Positions 56,476-64,000 of a stretch of DNA of 64,000 bases are shown piece after piece. Source of the DNA: Pseudomonas sp. P7548 (GTDB lineage Bacteria > Pseudomonadota > Gammaproteobacteria > Pseudomonadales > Pseudomonadaceae); assembly GCF_013386585.1 (NCBI RefSeq), contig NZ_JACARO010000014.1, positions 120,450-184,449 of the forward strand, given 5' to 3'. How positions within the stretch are numbered: position 1 is the first letter of the stretch; every line of letters begins with the position of its first letter. The notes beneath the pieces were generated by a model that worked only from the letters and a program-made list of their open reading frames with translations, was not told where the DNA came from and made no database searches. A program made the position numbers and the translations under genes.

Positions 56476-56495
56476 AAGGCTCTCCTTGAGGCGGA

Positions 56496-56523
56496 TTACC
56501 GTGGGAGAATTTTCCCACGGTAA
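56496..56523. repeat. Perfect 11-bp inverted repeat upstream of the DUF2897 gene
   Basis: TTACCGTGGGA/TCCCACGGTAA with a 6-base loop, 21 bp before the ATG of the 55-residue gene on the minus strand. It could be an operator dyad or a leader hairpin; no T tract follows. Confidence 0.7.
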
Positions 56524-56585
56524 TAACTGCTTTGAGCAACAGGCTTTCTGAGTAGTTCATTGTAGGCCTGTTCCGCCTCGTTAAC

Positions 56586-57950
56586 TCAGAGCCCGGTCAA
56601 CATCGCATCCGCCGGCGCATCGGCGCGATCCTGTGCAGTCATTTGGAAGTAGACGAACCCCGCCAGCATGAAACCGAGGAAGATCAGCCCGATCAGCGCG
56701 TTGAACCAGGCCATCGCGACCAGGCACACCACCGCCAGCACCAGCGCAATGCCCGGCACGATCGGATAACCCGGCGCCCGGAAGGTACGCTCCAGCAATG
56801 GTTCGGTCTTACGCAGCTTGAACAGGCTGAGCATGCTCATGATGTACATCACGATGGCCCCGAAGACCGCCATGGTGATCATCGCCGCGGTCAGCGTCAT
56901 GCCGCCCAGGTTGATCAGGCCGTCGCTGTAGATGGCGGCGATGCCGACCACGCCGCCGGCGATGATTGCTCGGTGCGGTGTCTGAAAACGCGACAGTTTG
57001 GCCAGGAAAGGTGGCAGGTAACCAGCGCGGGCCAGGGCAAAAAACTGGCGCGAGTAACCGAGGATGATCCCGTGGAAGCTAGCCACCAGGCCAAACAGGC
57101 CGATCCACACCAGCATGTGCAACCAGCCGGAACTCTCGCCTACCACGGTTTTCATCGCCTGGGGCAATGGGTCATTGATGTTCGACAGGGTGCGCCAGTC
57201 GCCTACGCCACCGGCGAAGAACATCACCCCCATAGCCAGGAGCACCAGGGTGAGGATGCCGCTGATGTAGGCTTTTGGAATGGTGCGCTTCGGATCTTTG
57301 GCTTCCTCGGCCGCCATGGCCGCGCCTTCGATGGCCAGGAAAAACCAGATCGCAAACGGAATCGCCGCAAACATCCCGGCAATCGCCGGCGCGCCGAAGG
57401 TGTCAGCGCCCGCCCAACCATTCAGGGCAAAGTGGCTGAAACTGAAGGCCGGGGCAACCACGCCCATGAACACCAGCAGTTCGGCGACGGCCAGTACGCA
57501 CACCACCAGCTCAAAGGTTGCTGCGAGCTTCACCCCGAGGATGTTCAGGCCCATGAACACGATGTAGGCACCCACGGCCGCGTGTTTCGGGTCCAGTGCC
57601 GGAAACTGCACATTCAGGTAGGCGCCGATGGCCAGGGCGATGGCGGGCGGGGCGAAGACAAATTCGATCAAGGTGGCGAGACCCGCGATCAGGCCACCTT
57701 TTTCGCCGAAGGCGCGACGGCTGTAGGCAAACGGCCCGCCAGCATGAGGAATGGCGGTGGTCAACTCAGTGAAACTGAAGATAAAGAAGGTGTACATCGC
57801 CGCGACCATCAGTGAAGTCACCAGGAACCCCAGCGTACCTGCCACGCCCCAGCCATAGCTCCAGCCGAAGTATTCACCGGAAATCACCAGCCCGACCGCA
57901 ATGCCCCACAAATGCAGGGTGCCTAAAGTGGGTTTGAGTTGTGTGTTCAT
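56586..57950 (-). CDS. eat: Ethanolamine permease
   Basis: 454 residues, about 12 membrane segments, APC superfamily. LWGIAVGLVISGEYFGWSYG in the first membrane segment is characteristic of ethanolamine permeases. It imports ethanolamine for use as carbon and nitrogen. ATG 57950 (MNTQLKPTLG) with GGAGAG upstream is better than the frame's earlier codons. No ethanolamine ammonia-lyase gene is in the window. Confidence 0.92.
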   Translation of the reverse strand: MNTQLKPTLGTLHLWGIAVGLVISGEYFGWSYGWGVAGTLGFLVTSLMVAAMYTFFIFSFTELTTAIPHAGGPFAYSRRAFGEKGGLIAGLATLIEFVFAPPAIALAIGAYLNVQFPALDPKHAAVGAYIVFMGLNILGVKLAATFELVVCVLAVAELLVFMGVVAPAFSFSHFALNGWAGADTFGAPAIAGMFAAIPFAIWFFLAIEGAAMAAEEAKDPKRTIPKAYISGILTLVLLAMGVMFFAGGVGDWRTLSNINDPLPQAMKTVVGESSGWLHMLVWIGLFGLVASFHGIILGYSRQFFALARAGYLPPFLAKLSRFQTPHRAIIAGGVVGIAAIYSDGLINLGGMTLTAAMITMAVFGAIVMYIMSMLSLFKLRKTEPLLERTFRAPGYPIVPGIALVLAVVCLVAMAWFNALIGLIFLGFMLAGFVYFQMTAQDRADAPADAMLTGL

Positions 57951-58118
57951 CGTGTTGCTCTCCCTGAACCGGTTGGAATGATTCAAGGTGTTGCAGTGGG
58001 CATGCCAGCCTGAGAATCATTGTCGTAAAGCAGTGCAACTGTCGCCAGTACGACGGTTTGGCGTTTGAAATTTTCCAGCGTTGCACCAGATAGGGGCGCT
58101 GGTGACTGAACGGGCGCC

Positions 58119-58205
58119 TTCGCGGGCAAGCCCGCTCCCACAGTGGAGCGCGCATATCCTGGTCAAACGCAGCCAGGTGTGGGAGCCGGGCTTGCCCGCG
58201 ATGAG
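58119..58205. repeat. REP inverted pair upstream of kdpF, outward arrangement
   Basis: The left arm TCGCGGGCAAGCCCGCTCCC and the right arm GTGGGAGCCGGGCTTGCCCG are inverted but belong to slightly different variants (CGGGCTTG against CCGGGCTTG). It lies in the eat/kdpF divergent region. Confidence 0.85.
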
Positions 58206-58255
58206 GCCCTCAAACTCACCATAAATCCCCCTGTAAACCCCGGATAAACCCACTC

Positions 58256-58307
58256 TTTACGCCGTCTTTACGCCCCACCCATACCCTCGCTCTCGTTCCT
58301 TTACGCC
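58256..58307 (+). promoter_or_regulatory. Three phased TTTACGCC repeats upstream of kdpF
   Basis: TTTACGCC occurs at 58256, 58267 and 58300, that is 11 and 33 bp apart, all on the same side of the helix. The position, 57-108 bp before the kdpF ATG, suits an activator site for KdpE (inference). Confidence 0.55.
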
Positions 58308-58363
58308 ACTCCTGCCGACAATTGCCCCACACGCGGCAATCGCCGCAAAACGGAGAGACTTCC

Positions 58364-58453
58364 ATGAGCGTTCTGGACGGGGTGTCACTGCTATTGGCCG
58401 TGGCGCTGTTCATTTATCTGCTGGTTGCGCTGTTACGCGCGGATCGGAACTAG
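58364..58453 (+). CDS. kdpF: Potassium-transporting ATPase subunit KdpF
   Basis: 29 residues, one membrane helix (LDGVSLLLAVALFIYLLVAL), the size of known KdpF. It stabilises the KdpABC complex. GGAGAG precedes the ATG; kdpA begins 9 bp after its stop. Confidence 0.93.
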   Translation: MSVLDGVSLLLAVALFIYLLVALLRADRN

Positions 58454-58462
58454 GAGCGGGCC

Positions 58463-60157
58463 ATGCACAGTTATGACTATTGGCTGATCATCGCCTTCTT
58501 TGCGGTGGTGCTGGTGCCGGCACCGTTCCTCGGGCGGTTCTACTACAAGGTGATGGAAGGGCAGCGCACCTGGCTCACGCCGGTGCTCGGCCCGGTGGAG
58601 CGCGCCTGTTATCGCCTGTCGGGCGTGGATGAGCATCAAGAACAAAGCTGGCAGAAATACACGCTGGCCTTGCTGGCATTCAACCTAGCAGGCTTTGTGC
58701 TGCTCTTCGCGATCCTGTTGTTCCAGGACTATCTCCCACTGAACCCGCAGAAATTGCCGGGCCAGGAATGGACCCTGGCCTTCAACACTGCGATCAGTTT
58801 CATGACCAACACCAACTGGCAGTCCTACAGCGGTGAGGCTTCCCTGAGCTACCTCAGCCAGATGGTTGGCCTGACCGTGCAGAACTTCGTCAGCGCCGCC
58901 ACGGGGCTCGCCGTCCTGGTCGCGTTGTGCCGTGGGATTGGTCGCAAGTCCACCAAGACACTGGGCAACTTCTGGGTCGACATGACCCGCGCCACCCTCT
59001 ATGGCCTGCTGCCATTGTGCCTGGTGCTGGCGTTGTACCTGGTGTGGCAGGGCGTGCCGCAAACCTTCGCTCATTACGTTGATGCCGTGACGATGCAGGG
59101 CGTGGATCAAGTGATTCCGCTGGGCCCGGCTGCCAGTCAGATTGCGATCAAGCAATTGGGCACTAACGGCGGTGGTTTCTTCGGCGTCAACTCGGCCCAC
59201 CCCTTTGAAGACCCGACAGCCTGGGCCAACCTGTTCGAGCTGGCGGCGATCATTCTGATCCCGGTGGCACTGGTGTTTACGTTTGGCCACTACGTCAAAG
59301 ACCTGCGTCAGAGCCGCGCGATCCTCGGCTGCATGCTGGCGCTGTTCCTGATCGGCGGTGCGACCTCGCTGTGGGCCGAGTACCAGCCCAACCCGACGCT
59401 GAATAACCCTGCCGTCGAGCAAACCGCACCGTTGGAAGGTAAGGAAGCACGCTTTGGTACCACTGGCACGGTGCTCTGGTCGGTGACCACGACGGCGGCG
59501 TCCAACGGCTCGGTCAATGGCATGCAGGACAGCCTCAACCCCCTCAGCGGCATGGTGGCGCTGGTCAACATGATGGTCGGCGAAGTGATCTTCGGCGGTG
59601 TCGGCGCCGGCATGTACGGCATGTTGCTCAATGTGCTGATCGCCGTGTTCCTCGCCGGCCTGATGATCGGTCGCACACCGGAATACCTGGGCAAGAAACT
59701 TCAGGCCAAGGAAGTGCAATTGCTGGTGGTGACCTTGCTGGTGATGCCGGTGGGCACCTTGGTGCTGGGTGCCATCGCCGCCAGTTTGCCTGGTCCGGCG
59801 GGGGCTATCAGCAACCCCGGTCCCCATGGTTTCAGCCAGTTGCTCTACGCCTACACCTCAGCGAGTGCCAACAACGGCTCGGCGTTCGGCGGCTTCAGTG
59901 CCAACACCCCGTTCCACAACCTGATGCTGGGCCTGGGCATGTTGATCGGCCGCTTCGGCTACATCCTGCCGGTACTGGCACTGGCCGGCAGCCTGGCGAT
60001 GAAGAAGACCGCTCCGATTGGCCAGAACAGCTTCCCCACTCATGGCCCGCTGTTCGTGACGCTGTTGACTGTGACCATCTTGCTGGTGGGCGGCCTGACG
60101 TTCTTGCCGACCCTGGCGCTGGGCCCGATTGCTGAACACCTGAGCATGGGCTTCTGA
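58463..60157 (+). CDS. kdpA: Potassium-transporting ATPase subunit A
   Basis: 564 residues. The selectivity-filter motif [17 protein letters not shown] and other repeats ([13 protein letters not shown]) are typical. It is the potassium channel-like subunit of the high-affinity KdpFABC pump. About 10 membrane segments, usual length. It is 5 bp before kdpB. Confidence 0.97.
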   Translation: MHSYDYWLIIAFFAVVLVPAPFLGRFYYKVMEGQRTWLTPVLGPVERACYRLSGVDEHQEQSWQKYTLALLAFNLAGFVLLFAILLFQDYLPLNPQKLPGQEWTLAFNTAISFMTNTNWQSYSGEASLSYLSQMVGLTVQNFVSAATGLAVLVALCRGIGRKSTKTLGNFWVDMTRATLYGLLPLCLVLALYLVWQGVPQTFAHYVDAVTMQGVDQVIPLGPAASQIAIKQLGTNGGGFFGVNSAHPFEDPTAWANLFELAAIILIPVALVFTFGHYVKDLRQSRAILGCMLALFLIGGATSLWAEYQPNPTLNNPAVEQTAPLEGKEARFGTTGTVLWSVTTTAASNGSVNGMQDSLNPLSGMVALVNMMVGEVIFGGVGAGMYGMLLNVLIAVFLAGLMIGRTPEYLGKKLQAKEVQLLVVTLLVMPVGTLVLGAIAASLPGPAGAISNPGPHGFSQLLYAYTSASANNGSAFGGFSANTPFHNLMLGLGMLIGRFGYILPVLALAGSLAMKKTAPIGQNSFPTHGPLFVTLLTVTILLVGGLTFLPTLALGPIAEHLSMGF

Positions 60158-60162
60158 GGGAT

Positions 60163-62226
60163 ATGAAAATGAATATGCCTGCAAAAAACGCAGCTCCCGT
60201 GCAAACCCAGGAGCCTGCCAAAACCGCCATCTCTGCCCTGTGGCGCCCTGCGCTGGTCCAGGCGTTCGTCAAGCTGGATCCGCGCCAACTGCAACGCTCG
60301 CCGGTCATGCTGGTGGTCGAACTGACCGCCATCCTCACCACCGTGTTGTGCTTTGTGCCCGACACAGCAGTGCCCACCTATGTTGCGGTGCAGATCGCCG
60401 TATGGCTGTGGTTCACCGTGCTGTTTGCCAACTTCGCCGAGGCCCTGGCCGAAGGTCGCGGCAAGGCCCGTGCCGACAGCCTCAAGGCCGGCAGCGAAGG
60501 CCTGAGCGCCCGGCGCAAGGAGGCCGATGGCAGCTTCAAGGTGGTGCCGGCCACCAGCCTGCGCAAAGGCGATGTAGTGCGCGTCGCCGCCGGGGAAATG
60601 ATCCCCGGTGACGGCGAGGTCATCGAAGGTATCGCGGCGGTCAACGAAGCGGCGATTACCGGTGAATCCGCGCCGGTGATCCGCGAGTCCGGTGGCGACC
60701 GTTCGGCCGTCACCGGCAACACCCGCCTGGTGTCCGACTGGCTGCTGATCCGCATCACTGCCAACCCGGGCGAGTCCACCCTTGACCGCATGATCGCCCT
60801 GGTCGAAGGCGCCAAGCGCCAGAAAACCCCCAACGAAGTCGCGCTGGATATCCTGCTGATCGGCCTGACGCTGATCTTCCTGCTGGTGGTGGTGACCCTG
60901 CAGCCGTTCGCCCACTTCGCCAGTGGCAGCTTGCCGCTGGTGTTCCTGGTCGCACTGCTGGTGACGCTGATTCCTACCACTATCGGTGGTTTGCTGTCGG
61001 CCATCGGTATCGCCGGCATGGACCGTCTGGTGCGCCTCAACGTGATCGCCAAATCCGGTCGCGCAGTGGAAGCGGCGGGCGACGTGCACGTGTTGCTGCT
61101 GGACAAGACCGGTACCATCACCTTTGGCAACCGTCGCTGTGCGGCGGTGATCGCAGCGCCCGGTGTCAGTGGCCGGGACCTGGCCGAGGGCGCGCTGTTG
61201 GCGTCGTTGGCGGACGACACGGCGGAAGGCAAATCCATTGTTGAATACCTGCGCGCCTTGCACCCTCAGGCCGAACCGACCCTGGACCAACTGACCTCCG
61301 TGCCGTTCAGTGCGGAAACCCGGTTGTCCGGTGTGGATTACCAAGGCCGTGTGTTCCGTAAAGGCGCCGTGGATTCGCTGCTGACGTTTATCGGCCAACA
61401 GCGTCGCGACCTGCTGCCCGCGCTGTCGCGTGAAATCGACAAGATCGCCCAGAGCGGCGGCACCCCGTTGCTGGTGTGTGCCGATGGCAAATTGCTGGGC
61501 GCGATCCACCTCAAAGACGTGGTCAAGCCCGGCATCCGTGAACGCTTCGCCGAGTTGCGCAAGCTGGGGATTCGCACCGTGATGGTCACCGGTGACAACC
61601 CGCTGACCGCCGCCGCGATTGCCGCTGAAGCCGGTGTGGATGACGTGCTGGCCGAAGCCACCCCGGAGAAAAAGCTCGCGCGCATTCGCCATGAGCAGAA
61701 CGACGGCCGCCTGGTTGCGATGTGTGGCGACGGTGCCAACGATGCCCCGGCGCTGGCCCAGGCTGACGTCGGCATGGCCATGAACGACGGCACCCAGGCC
61801 GCCCGCGAGGCCGCCAACATGGTCGACCTCGACAGCGACCCGACCAAGCTGCTGGACGTGGTACAGATCGGCAAGGAATTGCTGGTGACCCGTGGCGCGC
61901 TCACCACCTTCTCTATCGCCAACGACGTAGCCAAGTACTTCGCGATCCTGCCGGCGCTGTTTGCCTCGATCTACCCGCAACTGGGCGTGCTCAACGTGAT
62001 GCACCTGCAGAGCCCGCAGAGCGCGATTCTCTCGGCCATCGTGTTCAACGCCTTGATCATCGTGGTGCTGATTCCCCTGGCGCTGCGCGGCGTGCGCGTG
62101 CAGGCGGCGAGTGCGGCAGCGTTGCTGCGTCGCAACCTGCTGATCTACGGGCTGGGCGGGATCCTGGTGCCGTTCGTGGGCATCAAGGCCATCGACATGC
62201 TGCTGACGGCGCTGCACCTGGTGTAA
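60163..62226 (+). CDS. kdpB: Potassium-transporting ATPase ATP-binding subunit B
   Basis: 687 residues, P1A-type ATPase. TGES in the actuator, phosphorylation site [18 protein letters not shown] hinge, and a [14 protein letters not shown] membrane region are intact. It hydrolyses ATP to drive potassium uptake by KdpA. Three ATGs stand at 60163, 60169 and 60175; spacing from GAGGG favours the second, so the true start may be 60169. Confidence 0.96.
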   Translation: MKMNMPAKNAAPVQTQEPAKTAISALWRPALVQAFVKLDPRQLQRSPVMLVVELTAILTTVLCFVPDTAVPTYVAVQIAVWLWFTVLFANFAEALAEGRGKARADSLKAGSEGLSARRKEADGSFKVVPATSLRKGDVVRVAAGEMIPGDGEVIEGIAAVNEAAITGESAPVIRESGGDRSAVTGNTRLVSDWLLIRITANPGESTLDRMIALVEGAKRQKTPNEVALDILLIGLTLIFLLVVVTLQPFAHFASGSLPLVFLVALLVTLIPTTIGGLLSAIGIAGMDRLVRLNVIAKSGRAVEAAGDVHVLLLDKTGTITFGNRRCAAVIAAPGVSGRDLAEGALLASLADDTAEGKSIVEYLRALHPQAEPTLDQLTSVPFSAETRLSGVDYQGRVFRKGAVDSLLTFIGQQRRDLLPALSREIDKIAQSGGTPLLVCADGKLLGAIHLKDVVKPGIRERFAELRKLGIRTVMVTGDNPLTAAAIAAEAGVDDVLAEATPEKKLARIRHEQNDGRLVAMCGDGANDAPALAQADVGMAMNDGTQAAREAANMVDLDSDPTKLLDVVQIGKELLVTRGALTTFSIANDVAKYFAILPALFASIYPQLGVLNVMHLQSPQSAILSAIVFNALIIVVLIPLALRGVRVQAASAAALLRRNLLIYGLGGILVPFVGIKAIDMLLTALHLV

Positions 62227-62237
62227 CCCTAACTCTC

Positions 62238-62314
62238 GTAGGAGCCGGCTTGCCGGCGATCGGTCCGACGCGGTGCAACTGACCCACCGCCATCGCCGAC
62301 AAGCCGGCTCCTAC
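62238..62314. repeat. REP inverted pair between kdpB and kdpC
   Basis: GTAGGAGCCGGCTTGCCGGC and its inverse (62292-62314) face each other inside the kdp operon, filling most of the 111-bp gap between kdpB and kdpC. Confidence 0.88.
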
Positions 62315-62337
62315 AGATCTAATGTGAGGAAGTTGAA

Positions 62338-62883
62338 ATGTCTAACATCATCCGCCCAGCCCTGAGCCTGCTGGTGCTCATGAGCCTGATCACCGGCGTC
62401 GCCTACCCGCTGGTGGTGACTGGCGTCGCCCAGGTGGCCTTCCCTGATCAGGCCAATGGCAGCCTGGTGCACGACGCCAGCGGCAAGGTGCGGGGTTCCA
62501 GCCTGATCGCCCAAGACTTTACCGGCGACACCTGGTTCCATCCACGCCCCTCGGCCGGTGCTTTCGCCACTGTTTCCAGCAGCGCCAGCAACTTGGGCCC
62601 AAGCAACCCGGCGCTGGCCACACGCATCTTCGACGATGCCAGCAAACAGTTGGTACCTGGCCAGGGGCCGGTGCCCCTGGTCTCGCTGACTACCTCCGGC
62701 AGCGGTCTTGATCCACACTTGCCTCCACAGGCGATTGCCTATCAACTGGCGCGAGTGGCCGCCGCACGGAATGTACCGGTGTCGACCCTGCAGCGGTTGC
62801 TGGATGAGCACATTGAAAGCCCGCTGATCGGGCCGCCGGTGGTGAACGTGCTGGCGTTGAACATGGCCCTGGAAAAGTTGTAG
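62338..62883 (+). CDS. kdpC: Potassium-transporting ATPase subunit C
   Basis: 181 residues. One N-terminal membrane segment is followed by a periplasmic part with [20 protein letters not shown] and the C-terminal ALNMALEKL. It helps couple KdpA and KdpB. GAGGA precedes ATG 62338. It is separated from kdpB by the REP pair. Confidence 0.95.
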   Translation: MSNIIRPALSLLVLMSLITGVAYPLVVTGVAQVAFPDQANGSLVHDASGKVRGSSLIAQDFTGDTWFHPRPSAGAFATVSSSASNLGPSNPALATRIFDDASKQLVPGQGPVPLVSLTTSGSGLDPHLPPQAIAYQLARVAAARNVPVSTLQRLLDEHIESPLIGPPVVNVLALNMALEKL

Positions 62884-62892
62884 GCAGTGGCG

Positions 62893-62968
62893 CCGCCATC
62901 GCAGGCAAGCCAGCTCCCACAGGGGAATGCTTTCCCTTGTGGGAGCCGGGCTTGCCCGCGATGGCGGT
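62893..62968. repeat. REP inverted pair between kdpC and kdpD, mixed arms
   Basis: The left arm is the CTGGCTTGCCTGCGATGG variant and the right arm the CCGGGCTTGCCCGCGATGG variant, so this pair joins two REP types. The centre is short (AGGGGAATGCTTTCCCT), itself a small inverted repeat. Confidence 0.85.
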
Positions 62969-63008
62969 CTGAAGCACACCCGATAAACACCTGAAGGAAC
63001 CCCCGCGC

Positions 63009-64000
63009 ATGAGCGACTCCGGCCGCGCCGATGCCCTGCTAGCCGAACTGCCACGGGACGGCCGTGGCCGGCTCAAAGTCTTCCTGGGCGCCGCGCCGGG
63101 TGTGGGCAAGACCTACGCCATGCTCCAGGCCGCCCACACTCAGCTGCGCCAAGGCGTGCGCCTGATCGCCGGCGTGGTCGAAACCCACGGCCGCGCCGAA
63201 ACCGAAGCCTTGCTCGGCGGCCTGCCGCAACAACCGTTGCTGCGCAGTGAATATCGCGGCGTGATGCTCGAAGAAATGGACCTCGACGGCCTGCTCGCCG
63301 CCAAGCCCAAGCTGGTGCTGGTGGACGAGCTGGCCCACAGCAACGCCCCTGGCAGCCGCCATGAAAAGCGTTGGCAAGACATCCAGGAACTGCTGGCCGC
63401 CGGCATCAACGTGTTCACCACGGTCAACGTCCAGCACCTGGAAAGCCTCAACGATCAAGTGCGCGGCATCACCGGCGTACAGGTGCGCGAAACCCTGCCG
63501 GACTGGGTGCTGCAAGAGGCCGACGAACTGCTGCTGATCGACCTGCCGTCTCGCGAGCTGCTGGAGCGTCTGCGCGACGGCAAGGTCTACGTGCCCGAGC
63601 AGGCCCGCGCGGCCATCGAGGCCTTCTTCACCCAGACCAACCTGATGGCCCTGCGTGAACTGGCGATGCAAACCGCCGCCGCCCATGTCGACGACGACTT
63701 GGCCCAGGGCTATCGCCAACTCGGGCAGGCAGCACCTGCCGTGCGCGGGCGGTTGCTGGTGGGCGTGGATGGCGATGCGCAAGCCGAACGCCTGGTGCGT
63801 CACGCCAGCCGCGTGGCCCAGCGCCGGCATCTGCCGTGGAGCCTGGTGCATGTCGATAACGGCCGGGCGCGGGATGAGCAATCGCGCCTGCGCCTGCAGA
63901 ACGCCCAGCAGTTGGCCGAGCGGCTGGGCGGTGAAGTGGTGTTGCTGCGGGCGGGGGAGGTGGCCAAGACGCTGATCCAACACGCCGCCGAACGCCGCGC
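63009..64000 (+). CDS. kdpD: Sensor histidine kinase KdpD, N-terminal part (cut by window edge)
   Basis: 330 residues of the long KdpD sensor are visible. The N-terminal cytoplasmic KdpD domain has Walker A FLGAAPGVGKTYAML and Walker B VLVDELAHSNAPGSRH. A UspA-like region begins near residue 250 (RGRLLVGVDGDAQAERLVRH). The membrane and kinase domains lie beyond the window. It senses low potassium or turgor and signals to KdpE to induce kdpFABC. AAGGA precedes ATG 63009. Confidence 0.95.
   Translation, partial: MSDSGRADALLAELPRDGRGRLKVFLGAAPGVGKTYAMLQAAHTQLRQGVRLIAGVVETHGRAETEALLGGLPQQPLLRSEYRGVMLEEMDLDGLLAAKPKLVLVDELAHSNAPGSRHEKRWQDIQELLAAGINVFTTVNVQHLESLNDQVRGITGVQVRETLPDWVLQEADELLLIDLPSRELLERLRDGKVYVPEQARAAIEAFFTQTNLMALRELAMQTAAAHVDDDLAQGYRQLGQAAPAVRGRLLVGVDGDAQAERLVRHASRVAQRRHLPWSLVHVDNGRARDEQSRLRLQNAQQLAERLGGEVVLLRAGEVAKTLIQHAAERR

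Noticed and set aside
56586..57950. Functional link between the ethanolamine permease and the PipR-type sensor, whose known inducer is an ethanolamine derivative
   Set aside because: They lie about 50 kb apart with no shared lux-box-like site seen before the permease; the link is only chemical association.
1..64000. CRISPR arrays, insertion sequences, tRNA/rRNA genes, prophage
   Set aside because: Repeats seen are REP pairs without regular spacers; no transposase, integrase or RNA gene could be recognised.

Overview
The window is chromosomal DNA from a Pseudomonas of the fluorescens group (inference). The reasons are the gene order mupP-ubiG-mtaD/mtnA-gyrA-serC-pheA-hisC-tyrA::aroA-cmk-rpsA-ihfB, the O-antigen site between ihfB and comEA, many GTGGGAGC..GCTTGC REP pairs, and GC-rich pseudomonad codon use.

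Left part (1-27.6 kb). A truncated LysR regulator diverges from an NCS2 nucleobase permease. Next is a complete plant-signal locus of the PipR/OryR type: two proline-iminopeptidase-like hydrolases flank a LuxR solo, and the second hydrolase leads a five-gene peptide ABC transporter operon. I find one lux-box-like 20-mer upstream of each peptidase gene (3036-3055 and 3913-3932). Then come core genes: yciK, mupP, ubiG and mtaD on the minus strand, followed by mtnA, gyrA and the compact serC-pheA-hisC-tyrA/aroA-cmk-rpsA run, a small lipoprotein, ihfB and lapA on the plus strand.

O-antigen/polysaccharide region (28-53 kb). The plus-strand half holds wbjB-wbjC-wbjD (UDP-L-FucNAc synthesis), a wbjE-like transferase, wbpL and wbpM. 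Facing it is a 15-gene minus-strand operon (53.0 to 36.1 kb), which is the most interesting part. It begins with the four genes for CDP-4-keto-3,6-dideoxyglucose (E3 reductase, rfbF, rfbG, rfbH). It continues with two different thiamine-diphosphate (TPP) enzymes, a sugar epimerase/reductase, an FkbM methyltransferase, and an overlapping pair homologous to acetaldehyde dehydrogenase and 4-hydroxy-2-oxovalerate aldolase (DmpF/DmpG). It ends with a Wzx flippase, three glycosyltransferases and an acyltransferase. The first five genes match the order I recall for the yersiniose cluster (ddhD-A-B-C-yerE). The aldolase pair and second TPP enzyme suggest a longer carbon branch: pyruvate plus acetaldehyde would give a 2-oxo acid that a TPP enzyme could decarboxylate onto C-4 of the sugar. 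That route is inference. No Wzy or Wzz is visible.

Right part (53.6-64 kb). comEA, a TetR regulator, a GntR regulator with a DUF1989 protein, a 55-residue DUF2897 membrane protein, an ethanolamine permease, and the potassium operon kdpFABC with the start of kdpD. REP pairs sit upstream of kdpF, between kdpB and kdpC, and between kdpC and kdpD.

I saw no tRNA, rRNA, CRISPR array, transposase or prophage gene. All product calls come from reading motifs; no database search was run.
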